Notes under the pieces: generated by a model
What the model was told of the DNA's origin: nothing
Seen by the model: only the letters and a program-made list of their open reading frames with translations
Databases searched by the model: none
Part shown: piece by piece, positions 44,715-53,158 of the stretch
Numbering within the stretch: the first letter of the stretch is position 1
How the letters are laid out: every line of letters starts with the position of its first letter
Made by a program: the position numbers and the translations under genes
NCBI RefSeq assembly: GCF_008727795.1
Contig: NZ_CP044222.1
Location: forward strand, 2,170,001-2,234,000
Reading direction: 5' to 3'
Source: Nitrincola iocasae
Lineage (GTDB): Bacteria > Pseudomonadota > Gammaproteobacteria > Pseudomonadales > Balneatricaceae
Length of the DNA: 64,000 bases

Positions 44715-45577
44715 TGACTGCTTCAACATTACGTTTACTCACCTGGAATATTCAAAGTGGTCGCGGCTGCGATGGCCTGGTCGCACTGGAGCGGATTATT
44801 CGGCAGATTAAAAGCATGGGACCGCTTGAGGTGATCTGCCTGCAGGAAGTGGCGCGTCATTTTGATGAGTATGTCAGTGCCTCTCAGCCGGACCAACTAG
44901 AAGCACTCTGTGAGGCCTTCAGTGACTACACACCGATCTGGGGTGCGGCACTGAGTTGGCCTGGCGCAACAGCCAGTCAACGGCGCGAGTTTGGTAACCT
45001 GACGCTGGTCAAAGGGCCGGTGTTGGATCATCGCGTGCATTGCCTGCCGATGCGCGGCAGTCGCTATTCAGTCGACGCCTGGCAAACACCACGTTGCGCG
45101 GTTGAAACCCTGATCGACTGGCAGGGCCCGATGCGTATTCTGAACACCCACCTGGCCTACCATGATGCTGACGAACGCCTGGCGCAGCTGCACTATCTCA
45201 ATGCCTGCTGTGACGCCTGGCAGCAGCAGGTAAACGCGCCGCCCAAACAAGGCCCTGGCATCTACAGTCAACCGTTCGGCACTCAGGCCACTCTGCTCTG
45301 TGGTGATCTCAACCTGGACAGTCGCAGTGACCAGCATGCCTTGCTGGTGCAACAAGGCTGGCAGGATGCCTTTCAACTGTGTCATCCGCATCAGCCACAC
45401 ACACCCACCTGCGGCGTCCATGATTTAGTGCAGTGGCCAGAAGGTCCACACTGCCGCGATTTTGTCTGGCTAAAGCAGCTGACACCCAGTTCGCTGGAAG
45501 TCGATACCGTCACCCAACTCTCTGACCATCAACCCCTGATAGTGACTTTGGAGCCACCTGTTCATGACACACCTTAA
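44714..45577 (+). CDS. Endonuclease/exonuclease/phosphatase-family hydrolase, cluster 1
   Basis: Cytoplasmic 287-residue protein of the DNase I-like EEP fold. Landmarks are LLTWNIQSGRG at the N-terminus, the metal-binding Glu in VICLQEV, NTHLAYHD, LLCGDLNLD and the C-terminal LSDHQPLIV (catalytic Asp-His). No signal peptide is seen. The fold hydrolyses phosphodiesters or phosphomonoesters, and here a small imported phosphodiester is more likely than nucleic acid because of the operon. The ATG at 44714 is chosen, since the earlier start would overlap the permease by 100 bp. It overlaps the HAD gene by 14 bp. Confidence 0.82.
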   Translation: MTASTLRLLTWNIQSGRGCDGLVALERIIRQIKSMGPLEVICLQEVARHFDEYVSASQPDQLEALCEAFSDYTPIWGAALSWPGATASQRREFGNLTLVKGPVLDHRVHCLPMRGSRYSVDAWQTPRCAVETLIDWQGPMRILNTHLAYHDADERLAQLHYLNACCDAWQQQVNAPPKQGPGIYSQPFGTQATLLCGDLNLDSRSDQHALLVQQGWQDAFQLCHPHQPHTPTCGVHDLVQWPEGPHCRDFVWLKQLTPSSLEVDTVTQLSDHQPLIVTLEPPVHDTP

Positions 45578-46367
45578 CCTTGCTGAATCTCTATCCATAC
45601 TGCCTTTGCCCGATACACTGCAGCATGAGGTTCGCTACCTGTTTACCGATGTAGACGACACTCTGACCTGGCAAGGCAAGTTACCCAGCCAGACATTACT
45701 GGCATTGGAGCAACTCGCCGCAGCCGGCATTCAGGTGGTTCCGGTGACGGGTGCCTGTGCCGGTTGGTGTGATTGTATGGTGCGCACCTGGCCGGTCACC
45801 GCGGTGATTGGTGAAAACGGTGCCTTCTGGATGCAGAAAAATGCGCAGGGACAGATCGAGACACACTATCGCCTGGCAGAACCCCAGCGTACCCGGCAAT
45901 ACCAGCAACTGCGCGAGATCCAGCAACAGCTACTCCAGCGTTTCCCGTTTGCCAGAGCCACTGCTGATCAGGCCTATCGTGAAACCGATATAGCGCTAGA
46001 CATTCGCCAGCAGCATCACAACACCCCCGATGAAGTTGAACAACTCAGACAGGCTCTGGAAGCCGCAGGTCTGCATGCGCGCATCAGTTCAATTCATATC
46101 AACGCCTGGCGCGGTGACTATGACAAAGCCTCCACCGCCCTCGCCTGGCTTGAAGCTCAGGGAGAGCCAACTGAACACTGGTTAAGCAAAACCGCCTTCA
46201 TCGGTGACTCAGCCAATGACGCCGCCATGTTTGATCAGTTCACCCTCACCTTCGGCGTCGCCAATATCCGTCATTGCCTGGCCACACTAGCTACCCAGCC
46301 GAAATACATCACCCAACAGGAAGGCGGATTCGGCTTCAACGAAGTCGCCCAGCGCCTACTAAAGTAA
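45564..46367 (+). CDS. HAD-superfamily phosphatase (IIB type), cluster 1
   Basis: Cytoplasmic 267-residue HAD hydrolase. Motif I is FTDVDDTLT, with the nucleophile first Asp, and Asp at the third position. The second is PVTGACAGW, and the last is KTAFIGDSANDAAMFD. The cap segment is of the Cof/mannosylphosphoglycerate-phosphatase kind. It removes phosphate from a small molecule, probably the product of the upstream EEP enzyme. It is the last gene of the cluster and ends directly at a palindromic repeat. Confidence 0.83.
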   Translation: MTHLNLAESLSILPLPDTLQHEVRYLFTDVDDTLTWQGKLPSQTLLALEQLAAAGIQVVPVTGACAGWCDCMVRTWPVTAVIGENGAFWMQKNAQGQIETHYRLAEPQRTRQYQQLREIQQQLLQRFPFARATADQAYRETDIALDIRQQHHNTPDEVEQLRQALEAAGLHARISSIHINAWRGDYDKASTALAWLEAQGEPTEHWLSKTAFIGDSANDAAMFDQFTLTFGVANIRHCLATLATQPKYITQQEGGFGFNEVAQRLLK

Positions 46368-46420
46368 AAAAGGGGTCAGTACCCTTTAATTCACAAATAA
46401 AAGGGTACTGACCCCTTTTT
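46366..46420. repeat. GGGGTCAGT-family palindrome, copy 3
   Basis: Near-perfect palindrome of about 24-bp arms with core AAGGGGTCAGTACCC, between the convergent ends of the two import clusters. It starts inside the HAD stop codon and its right end runs into the last codons of the IMPase gene. It is a strong candidate bidirectional terminator. Confidence 0.88.
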
Positions 46421-47198
46421 AGATCCCTTTTTTACTTAGGTAAGGGGCGAGTCGGTGCCACACGCTGCGGGTGGCGACCCAAATGCTATTACCCTGGTAC
46501 AGTCCATTGTTTGCCATAAAGTCGTTGCTTAACGCACCGGCTTCATGGCAAATCAATAGCCCGGCCAAAGCATCCCAGCTGTTTAAATGGGCTTCAAAGT
46601 AGCCATGTATTTGTCCTGAGGCCACGTGACAAAGCATTAATGCACCCGCGCCAAAGCGGCGATATTCAATGTTTTCTTCGACAATCAGGTGCTCAAGCAG
46701 GGTTAAGTAATCATTAAGTGGGTAGCGATTTGAGCGCCCCAGCCCCAATACCACGCGCTCAGGTAGTGGATCCACGACCTTTAGGGCCTTGCCATTCAGG
46801 GTAGCGCCCTGGCCCTTCTGGGCAATAAATAATTCATCTCGATCAGGTGCATAAACAATTCCCAGTTGGATAACATCATTGACAACGTAGGCGACAGAGA
46901 GGCACCAGTAGTCCATGCCCAAGGTGTAATTGGTGGTGCCATCAATAGGGTCTATAACCCAAATGCTATCCTTACCTTCTTTTAACCCCCCTTCTTCACC
47001 TAAAAAACCTGAATCTGGGAACTCCATAGCCAGATAGGCTTGCAAGGCCTTTTCAACCCAAACATCCGCCTGGGAGACAAAATCCTGATCAGCCTTGGTG
47101 GTAACGCTAAGACCATTATCACGCATCACTTGGGCTTGTTGACCGATTTCAACGATGGTGTCACTGAGTTTCTGTAATGATGAGGCGTCTATATGCAT
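46419..47198 (-). CDS. Inositol monophosphatase-family phosphatase, cluster 2
   Basis: Protein of 259 residues with the family metal sites GEEGG, DPIDGTTNYT and a C-terminal WDALAGLLICHEAGA. Li-sensitive IMPase enzymes dephosphorylate inositol phosphates, 3'-phosphoadenosine phosphate or related sugar phosphates. It is the last gene of an operon with a LacI regulator (5 bp upstream) and an MBL hydrolase. Its final codons (KKGI, stop) read through a fragment of the repeat family (AAAAAAGGGATCTAA), so the 3' end may have been reset by insertion. Confidence 0.88.
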   Translation of the reverse strand: MHIDASSLQKLSDTIVEIGQQAQVMRDNGLSVTTKADQDFVSQADVWVEKALQAYLAMEFPDSGFLGEEGGLKEGKDSIWVIDPIDGTTNYTLGMDYWCLSVAYVVNDVIQLGIVYAPDRDELFIAQKGQGATLNGKALKVVDPLPERVVLGLGRSNRYPLNDYLTLLEHLIVEENIEYRRFGAGALMLCHVASGQIHGYFEAHLNSWDALAGLLICHEAGALSNDFMANNGLYQGNSIWVATRSVWHRLAPYLSKKGI

Positions 47199-47203
47199 AG
47201 CAA

Positions 47204-48229
47204 TTATCCTAGGTGAATATCCGGACTGGTATGACGTAATACCAGAGAAACGGGAACAGTAATCAAACGTGCCGCTTGATTAGGTGATTTATTGCGACTC
47301 TCAAGGCAATTCAGCACCTCAGAACATAGGGCTGGAATATCCTGGTTGAGCGTAGTCAAACGGTAGCTGTACTGGGCTGTCTGCGGTGTGTTGTCAAAAC
47401 CAATTAAGTGAAAATCCTTGGGTGCATCGAAACCTCGCTGACGCATCCCATCTAAAAAACCGCAAGCCAGTTGGGCATTAGCGCAGAAGATGCCGTCAGG
47501 TAAGCCTTGGCTTAGATCAAACGCCAGGGCCGCGGCTTCACCACCGTCATAACCATCCTGGTCCGCGATGATCCGCTTAAGCGACTTGGGTGCATGTCTG
47601 GCGCGCGCGAGTGTTTGTTCAAAGGCCACGCCACGTTGAATTCCGGCCCAGGTAGAACTCTGGCAGTTTAACCAGGCAAAGCTATGGCAACCCGATTCAA
47701 GCAGCTGCGCCGTAGCCAACGCGGCACCCTGCTGATTATCCGAGCAAACAAAATCAACCGCTGGAATATCCAGATGACGATTAATACCCACCACCGGAAT
47801 TTTGAACTGAACGCATTCATCAACGAGCGCAGCCGGTGGTTGTCCAGATGTAACTATCACCCCAGATACGCGGAACTGCGTAAACTGACGTAGCGTGGAC
47901 TCCAAGTCTTTTTCTGAGCCAACTTCTGTAACCAGCGCTTGATAACCGCGTCGTTGAATCGTGTGAATCAGTCCTTCCAACAAACTGCTGCGAAACGGGT
48001 CTTTAATCCGCGCGACGACCACACCAATGAGCTGGCTTCGCTTACGATTTAATCCTTGTGCGAGGAAGTTAACTTGATAGCCAAGCGCCCTGGCCGCCGC
48101 AATCACTTTTGCTTTGGTTTCGGGTGCAATACTGCCATTGTCACTCAAGGCGCGAGATACCACGGCTCGCGACACTCCGGCATAGTCAGCAACGTCTTGT
48201 GCAGTAATGCTTTTGTGGGGCTTACTCAT
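47204..48229 (-). CDS. LacI-family transcriptional regulator, cluster 2
   Basis: A 341-residue regulator. The helix-turn-helix is ITAQDVADYAGVSRAVVSRA, followed by the hinge and a periplasmic-binding-protein-like core (LIGVVVARIKDPFRSSLLEG). It lies between the MBL and IMPase genes and divergent from the importer operon, so it probably represses both. A matching 14-bp palindrome is at 49110. Confidence 0.92.
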   Translation of the reverse strand: MSKPHKSITAQDVADYAGVSRAVVSRALSDNGSIAPETKAKVIAAARALGYQVNFLAQGLNRKRSQLIGVVVARIKDPFRSSLLEGLIHTIQRRGYQALVTEVGSEKDLESTLRQFTQFRVSGVIVTSGQPPAALVDECVQFKIPVVGINRHLDIPAVDFVCSDNQQGAALATAQLLESGCHSFAWLNCQSSTWAGIQRGVAFEQTLARARHAPKSLKRIIADQDGYDGGEAAALAFDLSQGLPDGIFCANAQLACGFLDGMRQRGFDAPKDFHLIGFDNTPQTAQYSYRLTTLNQDIPALCSEVLNCLESRNKSPNQAARLITVPVSLVLRHTSPDIHLG

Positions 48230-48239
48230 GGCAATCCCC

Positions 48240-49004
48240 TTAGGTCAGCTTTGCTACGGCAACGCCCAGGTCTAAATCGAGCATCAGACCATCGTAAGAC
48301 AAGAACACCTGAGGATGCCCGGCGATGATTGCTTCGATATTGGCAATTTCTTCATCGAAACAGTGATAAAGCCCTAATACAGGCAATGAAAGCGACTGCT
48401 GCAGTGCCAAGCAACTGACAACATCGCCATGAGAAGACTCTTTCGGCAGCGGCTGTGAAACCGCACATTCCTGAAACGCCAGATCACAGCCTTGCATTAA
48501 CGCGCTACTGGCTTCGGTTGGGCGGCCATCACCACTATAAAAGAGCGCTTGTCCATCCACTTCAATCCGCAGCGATAAGTTGGGCATTTCATGCTGGGTA
48601 GCGGCGGTGTATAAGTGCCACTGCTGCCATTGCCATTGCGCCTGGCTATCCCGCCAATCAATATCAAAACAGATTTCAGGCACCGGCCAGGTTGCCATAG
48701 AGACCAACTGCTGAAGAATTTCACGCTGTTGTGGCTGGCAATAAATAATCAGTGGCTTATGCCGTCCAAAGCTTTTCCAGCGATTGAGTAACACCGGAAG
48801 CCCAGCACAATGGTCTGGGTGAATATGGGTAAAGTACAGCACATCGATGTCATTCACATCCAGGCAGCGTTGCCACAAGGCGCGTGGCACCGTGGGGCCG
48901 CAATCGATTAGCCAGCGTTGCTCATGGTTATCCGTCACCAGGATAGAAGAGGTATTGCGTATTATCGATAATGCGCTGCCACTGCCAATTACGTCGATTT
49001 TCAT
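48240..49004 (-). CDS. Metallo-beta-lactamase-fold phosphodiesterase-like protein, cluster 2
   Basis: A 254-residue hydrolase. The metal motif is THIHPDHCAG, with further ligands in ATQHEMPN, FYSGDGRPTE, ESSHGDV and a late GLYHCFDEE. This set resembles the RNase Z/PhnP group, whose members hydrolyse phosphodiesters including cyclic ones. The ATG at 49004 gives the family start MKIDVIGSGSA. An earlier start adds 14 poor residues. It is the first gene of the operon, 10 bp before lacI. A phosphodiesterase role for the imported substrate is inferred. Confidence 0.82.
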   Translation of the reverse strand: MKIDVIGSGSALSIIRNTSSILVTDNHEQRWLIDCGPTVPRALWQRCLDVNDIDVLYFTHIHPDHCAGLPVLLNRWKSFGRHKPLIIYCQPQQREILQQLVSMATWPVPEICFDIDWRDSQAQWQWQQWHLYTAATQHEMPNLSLRIEVDGQALFYSGDGRPTEASSALMQGCDLAFQECAVSQPLPKESSHGDVVSCLALQQSLSLPVLGLYHCFDEEIANIEAIIAGHPQVFLSYDGLMLDLDLGVAVAKLT

Positions 49005-49109
49005 AACACCCCAGAAAATTTCTTTTTTGCTTAATGAAACTGTCACACCTACGCGACAAAGTAGACACCTATAATGTCGACACTAAGTTGCATTTTTTTT
49101 ACAACTCGG

Positions 49110-49123
49110 TGAACACGTGTTCA
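49110..49123. promoter_or_regulatory. Candidate LacI-family operator
   Basis: TGAACACGTGTTCA is a perfect 14-bp palindrome with a central CG, as LacI-family operators have. It lies in the gap between the divergent MBL-lacI-IMPase operon and the importer operon, 49 bp before the importer ATG. Confidence 0.7.
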
Positions 49124-49171
49124 TTTTTACAAATTAGCGCATTTTTTGCAATTTGATAGTGGATTTATGCA

Positions 49172-50242
49172 ATGACACACCTGGAAATAACACAGCTACA
49201 AGCGGGTTATGGCGATAAAACCATTTTGCACAGCATCGATTTACAAGTGCAAAAAGGTGAAATGATTGCCTTGTTGGGGCCGTCTGGATGTGGAAAAACC
49301 ACCCTGTTAAACGCGATATGCGGCTTTGTACCCACGCAATCGGGCGAAGTGCATATTGCCGGACAAGCGATTACGCATCTACCCGCCGAGCGTCGCAATA
49401 TCACCATGGTGTTTCAAAGTTATGCCTTGTGGCCACACATGAGCGTTGCACAAAACATCAGTTATGGTTTGAAGGTGCGCAAAGTTCCCAAAGCTCAGGC
49501 ACGCCAACGTGTCCTGGAGTTGCTTGGCATTGTTAACCTGGAAGGCTATGAAAACGACAAAGTCACCAACTTATCTGGCGGCCAGCGTCAACGTGTTGCC
49601 CTGGCCCGCGCCTTGGCTGTTGAACCAGATGTGCTGGTGCTGGATGAACCCTTATCAAACCTGGACGCCAAAGTTCGCCTCAGCGTTCGTCACGAAATCA
49701 AAGCCTTGCAAAAGAAACTAGGATTCACCTCGCTGATCGTGACTCACGATCAGGAGGAAGCCTTGGTCATGGCCGACCGTGTTGCGGTGCTTAACCAAGG
49801 TCGCATCGAACAACTGGGTACACCGGAACAAATCTATCAGCAACCGCAAACCCCTTTCGTTGCTGACTTTATGGGGGCCGATAACTGTGTGGTGTATCAA
49901 GCGTCGATACCGCCACCAGGATTACAGCTGAACTTGCCGAATACGCCTGTCACCCAGGATCTGGCGCTGTATTTTCGTAGTTCAGCAGCCAAGTTGCATC
50001 CGCTGTCAGACGAACATGAAGCCGGGTTGACCCTGACCGGCGTGCTTGAGCAAAGCGCTTTTTTAGGTCAGCAGTATCGTCATAGTGTACGTTGCGGGGA
50101 ACAAACTCTACAAGCCGATTCCCGTCACTGCTGGCCCATCGAATCAAACGTGTCGTTACATGTTCCACCCCATGCGCTGCATGTGTTTGATCTTGCAACG
50201 CACGAAACTCCATCCGCTTTTCAATCAAACCCACGAGGATAA
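49172..50242 (+). CDS. ABC importer ATP-binding protein, cluster 2
   Basis: ATPase of 356 residues with Walker A GPSGCGKTT, signature LSGGQRQRVALARAL, Walker B VLVLDEPLSNLDAKVR and switch VTHDQEEA. A C-terminal TOBE-type region follows (FLGQQYRHSVRCGEQ). It belongs to the phosphonate/iron/spermidine-type branch by its partners. It is the first gene of the operon, three bases before the binding protein. No strong Shine-Dalgarno precedes the ATG. Confidence 0.88.
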   Translation: MTHLEITQLQAGYGDKTILHSIDLQVQKGEMIALLGPSGCGKTTLLNAICGFVPTQSGEVHIAGQAITHLPAERRNITMVFQSYALWPHMSVAQNISYGLKVRKVPKAQARQRVLELLGIVNLEGYENDKVTNLSGGQRQRVALARALAVEPDVLVLDEPLSNLDAKVRLSVRHEIKALQKKLGFTSLIVTHDQEEALVMADRVAVLNQGRIEQLGTPEQIYQQPQTPFVADFMGADNCVVYQASIPPPGLQLNLPNTPVTQDLALYFRSSAAKLHPLSDEHEAGLTLTGVLEQSAFLGQQYRHSVRCGEQTLQADSRHCWPIESNVSLHVPPHALHVFDLATHETPSAFQSNPRG

Positions 50243-50245
50243 ATC

Positions 50246-51394
50246 ATGTTTAAGAAAACCAAGATCTCTCTACTGGCTGTGGTTTGCTTCACTCAGTTTG
50301 GCGCGCCCGCTTACGCTGAAACTGTGCTTAATGTGGCAACGGCAGGAAGCCAGAATATGGTCGACTATGTAAAAACCTACTTAGCCCCAAAATTTGAAGC
50401 CATGTATCCAGATGTCAGAGTGAACGTGGTAGGCACAGGTCCAGGCGATGCCGGCTCACATAAAATCATGGAGAAGCTGAGTGCTCAGCAAGCGAGTGGT
50501 GTAGAGGCATGGGATATGGATGTCGCTGTGGTGCACCAGAAAATTGGTGGCGAGATGGTTCAACAGGGTTTATTAGCCGCATTCCGTGAAGATATCAGCA
50601 CAGGTGAATTGGTCACTCGGGATACTGCAACAAATGCACTAGGCACGGATGTGGGCGGTTATGTCATGCCGATGTTCCACAGCCAAACCGCCCTGGCCTA
50701 CAACAGTGATCTTATTACTAACCCGCCAAGCTCCTACGACGAACTGGTGGAATGGACGCAACAAAATCCTAAAGCCTTTGGCTACAACGGCATCAAGAAT
50801 GGCATGTCTGGTGTTAGTTTTGTAACAGGCTGGATCTATGCCTATGGCACTGACGCCGAACGCCTGTCCAGTGCACCCTATGACCAGAGCCTGGAAGCGA
50901 CGTGGGATGATGCCTTTGCCAAGCTAAAGGAGTTCAACAACAACGTCACCTTTACACCAGGTAATGCTGGCACCCTGGATATGCTCAGTCGTGGTGAAAT
51001 TTTTATGGGACCAGTATGGGTGGATATGTTCTACAGCTGGCAGGCCGATGAAAAGATTCCACCTTCGTTAAAGCTTGCTCTGATTGCTCCAGGTATGCCA
51101 GGTCAGCCGATGTACTATGTCACACCTGATAAAGCCAAAAATCCTGAACTGGCACGAGCCTTTATTGAGCTGGCAACCAGCCCGGCTGTCCAAGCTGAAG
51201 GCATAGTAAAGCAGTTTAATTGGTATCCTGGTATTGACGCTGAGTTCGTTCAACCAGAACTGGACGCTGAAAGTTGGGACAAGCTGTTCGTTGAGATCAC
51301 CCCGGAAGATCTTGCTAACTTCGGCAAGAGCTTCCCGATCACCCCTTACTTTGATGCGATTCAAGAAGGTTACGAGCGTAAAGTCTCCAACTAA
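50246..51394 (+). CDS. ABC importer periplasmic binding protein, cluster 2
   Basis: Exported 382-residue protein with a signal peptide (about 1-25, GAPAYA). The mature start ETVLNVATAGSQNMVDYV and MLSRGEIFMGPVWVDMFYSWQ are typical of family 1 extracellular binding proteins. It differs clearly from the UgpB-like protein of cluster 1. Substrate not recognisable; the operon partners suggest an organophosphate. GAGGAT precedes the ATG. A strong terminator follows. Confidence 0.85.
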   Translation: MFKKTKISLLAVVCFTQFGAPAYAETVLNVATAGSQNMVDYVKTYLAPKFEAMYPDVRVNVVGTGPGDAGSHKIMEKLSAQQASGVEAWDMDVAVVHQKIGGEMVQQGLLAAFREDISTGELVTRDTATNALGTDVGGYVMPMFHSQTALAYNSDLITNPPSSYDELVEWTQQNPKAFGYNGIKNGMSGVSFVTGWIYAYGTDAERLSSAPYDQSLEATWDDAFAKLKEFNNNVTFTPGNAGTLDMLSRGEIFMGPVWVDMFYSWQADEKIPPSLKLALIAPGMPGQPMYYVTPDKAKNPELARAFIELATSPAVQAEGIVKQFNWYPGIDAEFVQPELDAESWDKLFVEITPEDLANFGKSFPITPYFDAIQEGYERKVSN

Positions 51395-51398
51395 TCAC

Positions 51399-51437
51399 AA
51401 GCCCCAGGCAAGATAAGCTTGCTTGGGGCTTCTTTTT
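51399..51437 (+). terminator. Intrinsic terminator or attenuator between binding-protein and permease genes, cluster 2
   Basis: AAGCCCCAGGCAAG pairs with CTTGCTTGGGGCTT (14 bp, one mismatch) around a 5-nt loop, followed by CTTTTT. It lies five bases after the binding-protein stop and before the permease genes. Confidence 0.88.
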
Positions 51438-51464
51438 ATCTCAGGGTTTTGTCTCAAGGTTACT

Positions 51465-52298
51465 ATGCGAGCATCGACGTCTAACCTCCTGTTAATTGCG
51501 CCAGCAGCATTCATGGTGCTGGCTTTGTTCTTATATCCGCTGTTCTTCTCGCTCGTGTCGGCGTTTACTCAGGATGATCTGTCTTTCACCCTCGAACATT
51601 TTGTAAAGGTGTTTGAGCTGTATTCCAACGATATAAAGTTCACCGTGATTATTGTGCTGAGTTCAGTGGCACTACTGGCAATACTGTCTATTGCGATTGC
51701 CGCCACCCTGACACTGTCACCTTTTCCCAAACTGGTAGCGGTATTGGCCATGCTCTATCGCCTGCCGTTGTTCATTCCCTTTATCGTTGCTGCGCAGATG
51801 ATGCGCACCTTTCTGGCGAAAAATGGCTTGATGAACAATACCCTGGTGGCAATGGGTGTGATGACACCCCTTGAAACTGTGTCGTTACTTGGCTGGAGCG
51901 GCATCATCATTACCTTTGTTTGGAAACAGTTAGCTTTTTCAACCCTGCTGATTAGTGGTGCCATGGCGGCCCTGGACCGAGACCAGATTCAAGCCGCGCA
52001 AAATTTAGGCGCCTCTCGTCTACGTATTTTAGTGGATGTAATTTTGCCGCAAGTGATGCCAAGCATGGGGGTAGCATTGGTACTCTCCACGGTGACAATT
52101 ATGTCGGTGCTATCGGTTCCCCTGATGATAGGAACTGGCTCTCCCACCATGATTACCGCCGACATGGCGTTTCGCGTGAATGCTTACGGTGATTACCCTG
52201 TCGCCAATGCACTGGGCGTGGTGTCTTACCTGATCTGTGCGAGCCTGGCATGGTTCTACTTACGCCAAAGCTTAAAGGATAAGGGGGCCACGGCATGA
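51465..52298 (+). CDS. ABC importer permease, first, cluster 2
   Basis: Inner-membrane permease of 277 residues and six predicted helices, EAA loop IQAAQNLGASRLRILVDVILP. The ATG at 51465 has AAGG upstream. An in-frame start at 51423 lies inside the terminator stem and is rejected. It overlaps the second permease by four bases (ATGA). Confidence 0.88.
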   Translation: MRASTSNLLLIAPAAFMVLALFLYPLFFSLVSAFTQDDLSFTLEHFVKVFELYSNDIKFTVIIVLSSVALLAILSIAIAATLTLSPFPKLVAVLAMLYRLPLFIPFIVAAQMMRTFLAKNGLMNNTLVAMGVMTPLETVSLLGWSGIIITFVWKQLAFSTLLISGAMAALDRDQIQAAQNLGASRLRILVDVILPQVMPSMGVALVLSTVTIMSVLSVPLMIGTGSPTMITADMAFRVNAYGDYPVANALGVVSYLICASLAWFYLRQSLKDKGATA

Positions 52299-53107
52299 AT
52301 AGGTTTTTACGTTGGGGCTTCTGGCTACAAACGGCCTTTATCACCCTGTTGGCGCTAGCGATCTTCGGTCCGATCATGAATTTGCTGATTTGGACCCTGG
52401 CGGAAACCTGGTACTTCCCGCATACCCTACCCAATCAGTGGGGGCTGAAGTACTGGCAGCAAGTGTTTAATCCCTACAGTGATGTGTCTGGCTCACTGAT
52501 GACCAGCATTTTCATCGCCTTGTGTGCTGTTGTTGTTTGTTTGCTGGTGTCGATACCGGCGGGTTATGCATTATCCAAACACAGCATGCCCTGGCGGGTA
52601 GGGTTTATGCTGCTGTTTTTGATTCCTCAAGCCTTCCCGAACTTGACGGTCTATATCAATATTGCCCGTATTTTCTATGACTGGGGTCTCAACGGCACCC
52701 TGCTGGGTGTTGTACTGGTACACAGCGTACATGGACTGATGTTTTCCGTATGGATCAGTGTGGCTGCGTTTTCGTCTATTGATCCGATGCTGTCACGCGC
52801 TTCGCGCAATTTGGGGGCTGGACCGATTTACACCTTTATCCACGTGGTAATGCCACAAGCCGCTCCAGGCCTAATTGCAGCCAGCATCTTTGTATTCCTG
52901 GAATCATTGGATGAGTTTACCGGCACCTTCTTTGTCGGCTCACCAGAGATAACAACCTTACCACTATTGCTCTACACCGCCAGCATGGAAGGCAACTACC
53001 AGATTTCCTCGATTACAGCGCTGATTCTGCTGATCCCATCGATTGGATTTATGTTGATAATCAATAAATTCATGCGCCCAGAAATGCTGTCAAAACTCGG
53101 CAAGTAG
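52295..53107 (+). CDS. ABC importer permease, second, cluster 2
   Basis: Inner-membrane permease of 270 residues, six predicted helices, EAA-like loop LSRASRNLGAGPIYTFIHVVMP. It forms the channel with the preceding permease and ends the importer operon. A copy of the GGGGTCAGT repeat family follows within 8-50 bp and may terminate it. Confidence 0.88.
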   Translation: MNRFLRWGFWLQTAFITLLALAIFGPIMNLLIWTLAETWYFPHTLPNQWGLKYWQQVFNPYSDVSGSLMTSIFIALCAVVVCLLVSIPAGYALSKHSMPWRVGFMLLFLIPQAFPNLTVYINIARIFYDWGLNGTLLGVVLVHSVHGLMFSVWISVAAFSSIDPMLSRASRNLGAGPIYTFIHVVMPQAAPGLIAASIFVFLESLDEFTGTFFVGSPEITTLPLLLYTASMEGNYQISSITALILLIPSIGFMLIINKFMRPEMLSKLGK

Positions 53108-53114
53108 CGATAGA

Positions 53115-53158
53115 AAAAAGGGCGAAAAAGGGATCAGTACCTTTTTTAGACCCCTTTA
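53115..53158. repeat. GGGGTCAGT-family repeat, copy 4
   Basis: Degenerate copy: AAAAAGGGATCAGTACC then TTTTTTAGACCCCTTT, between two convergent genes. The right end covers the stop of the GGDEF-EAL gene. Confidence 0.65.
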
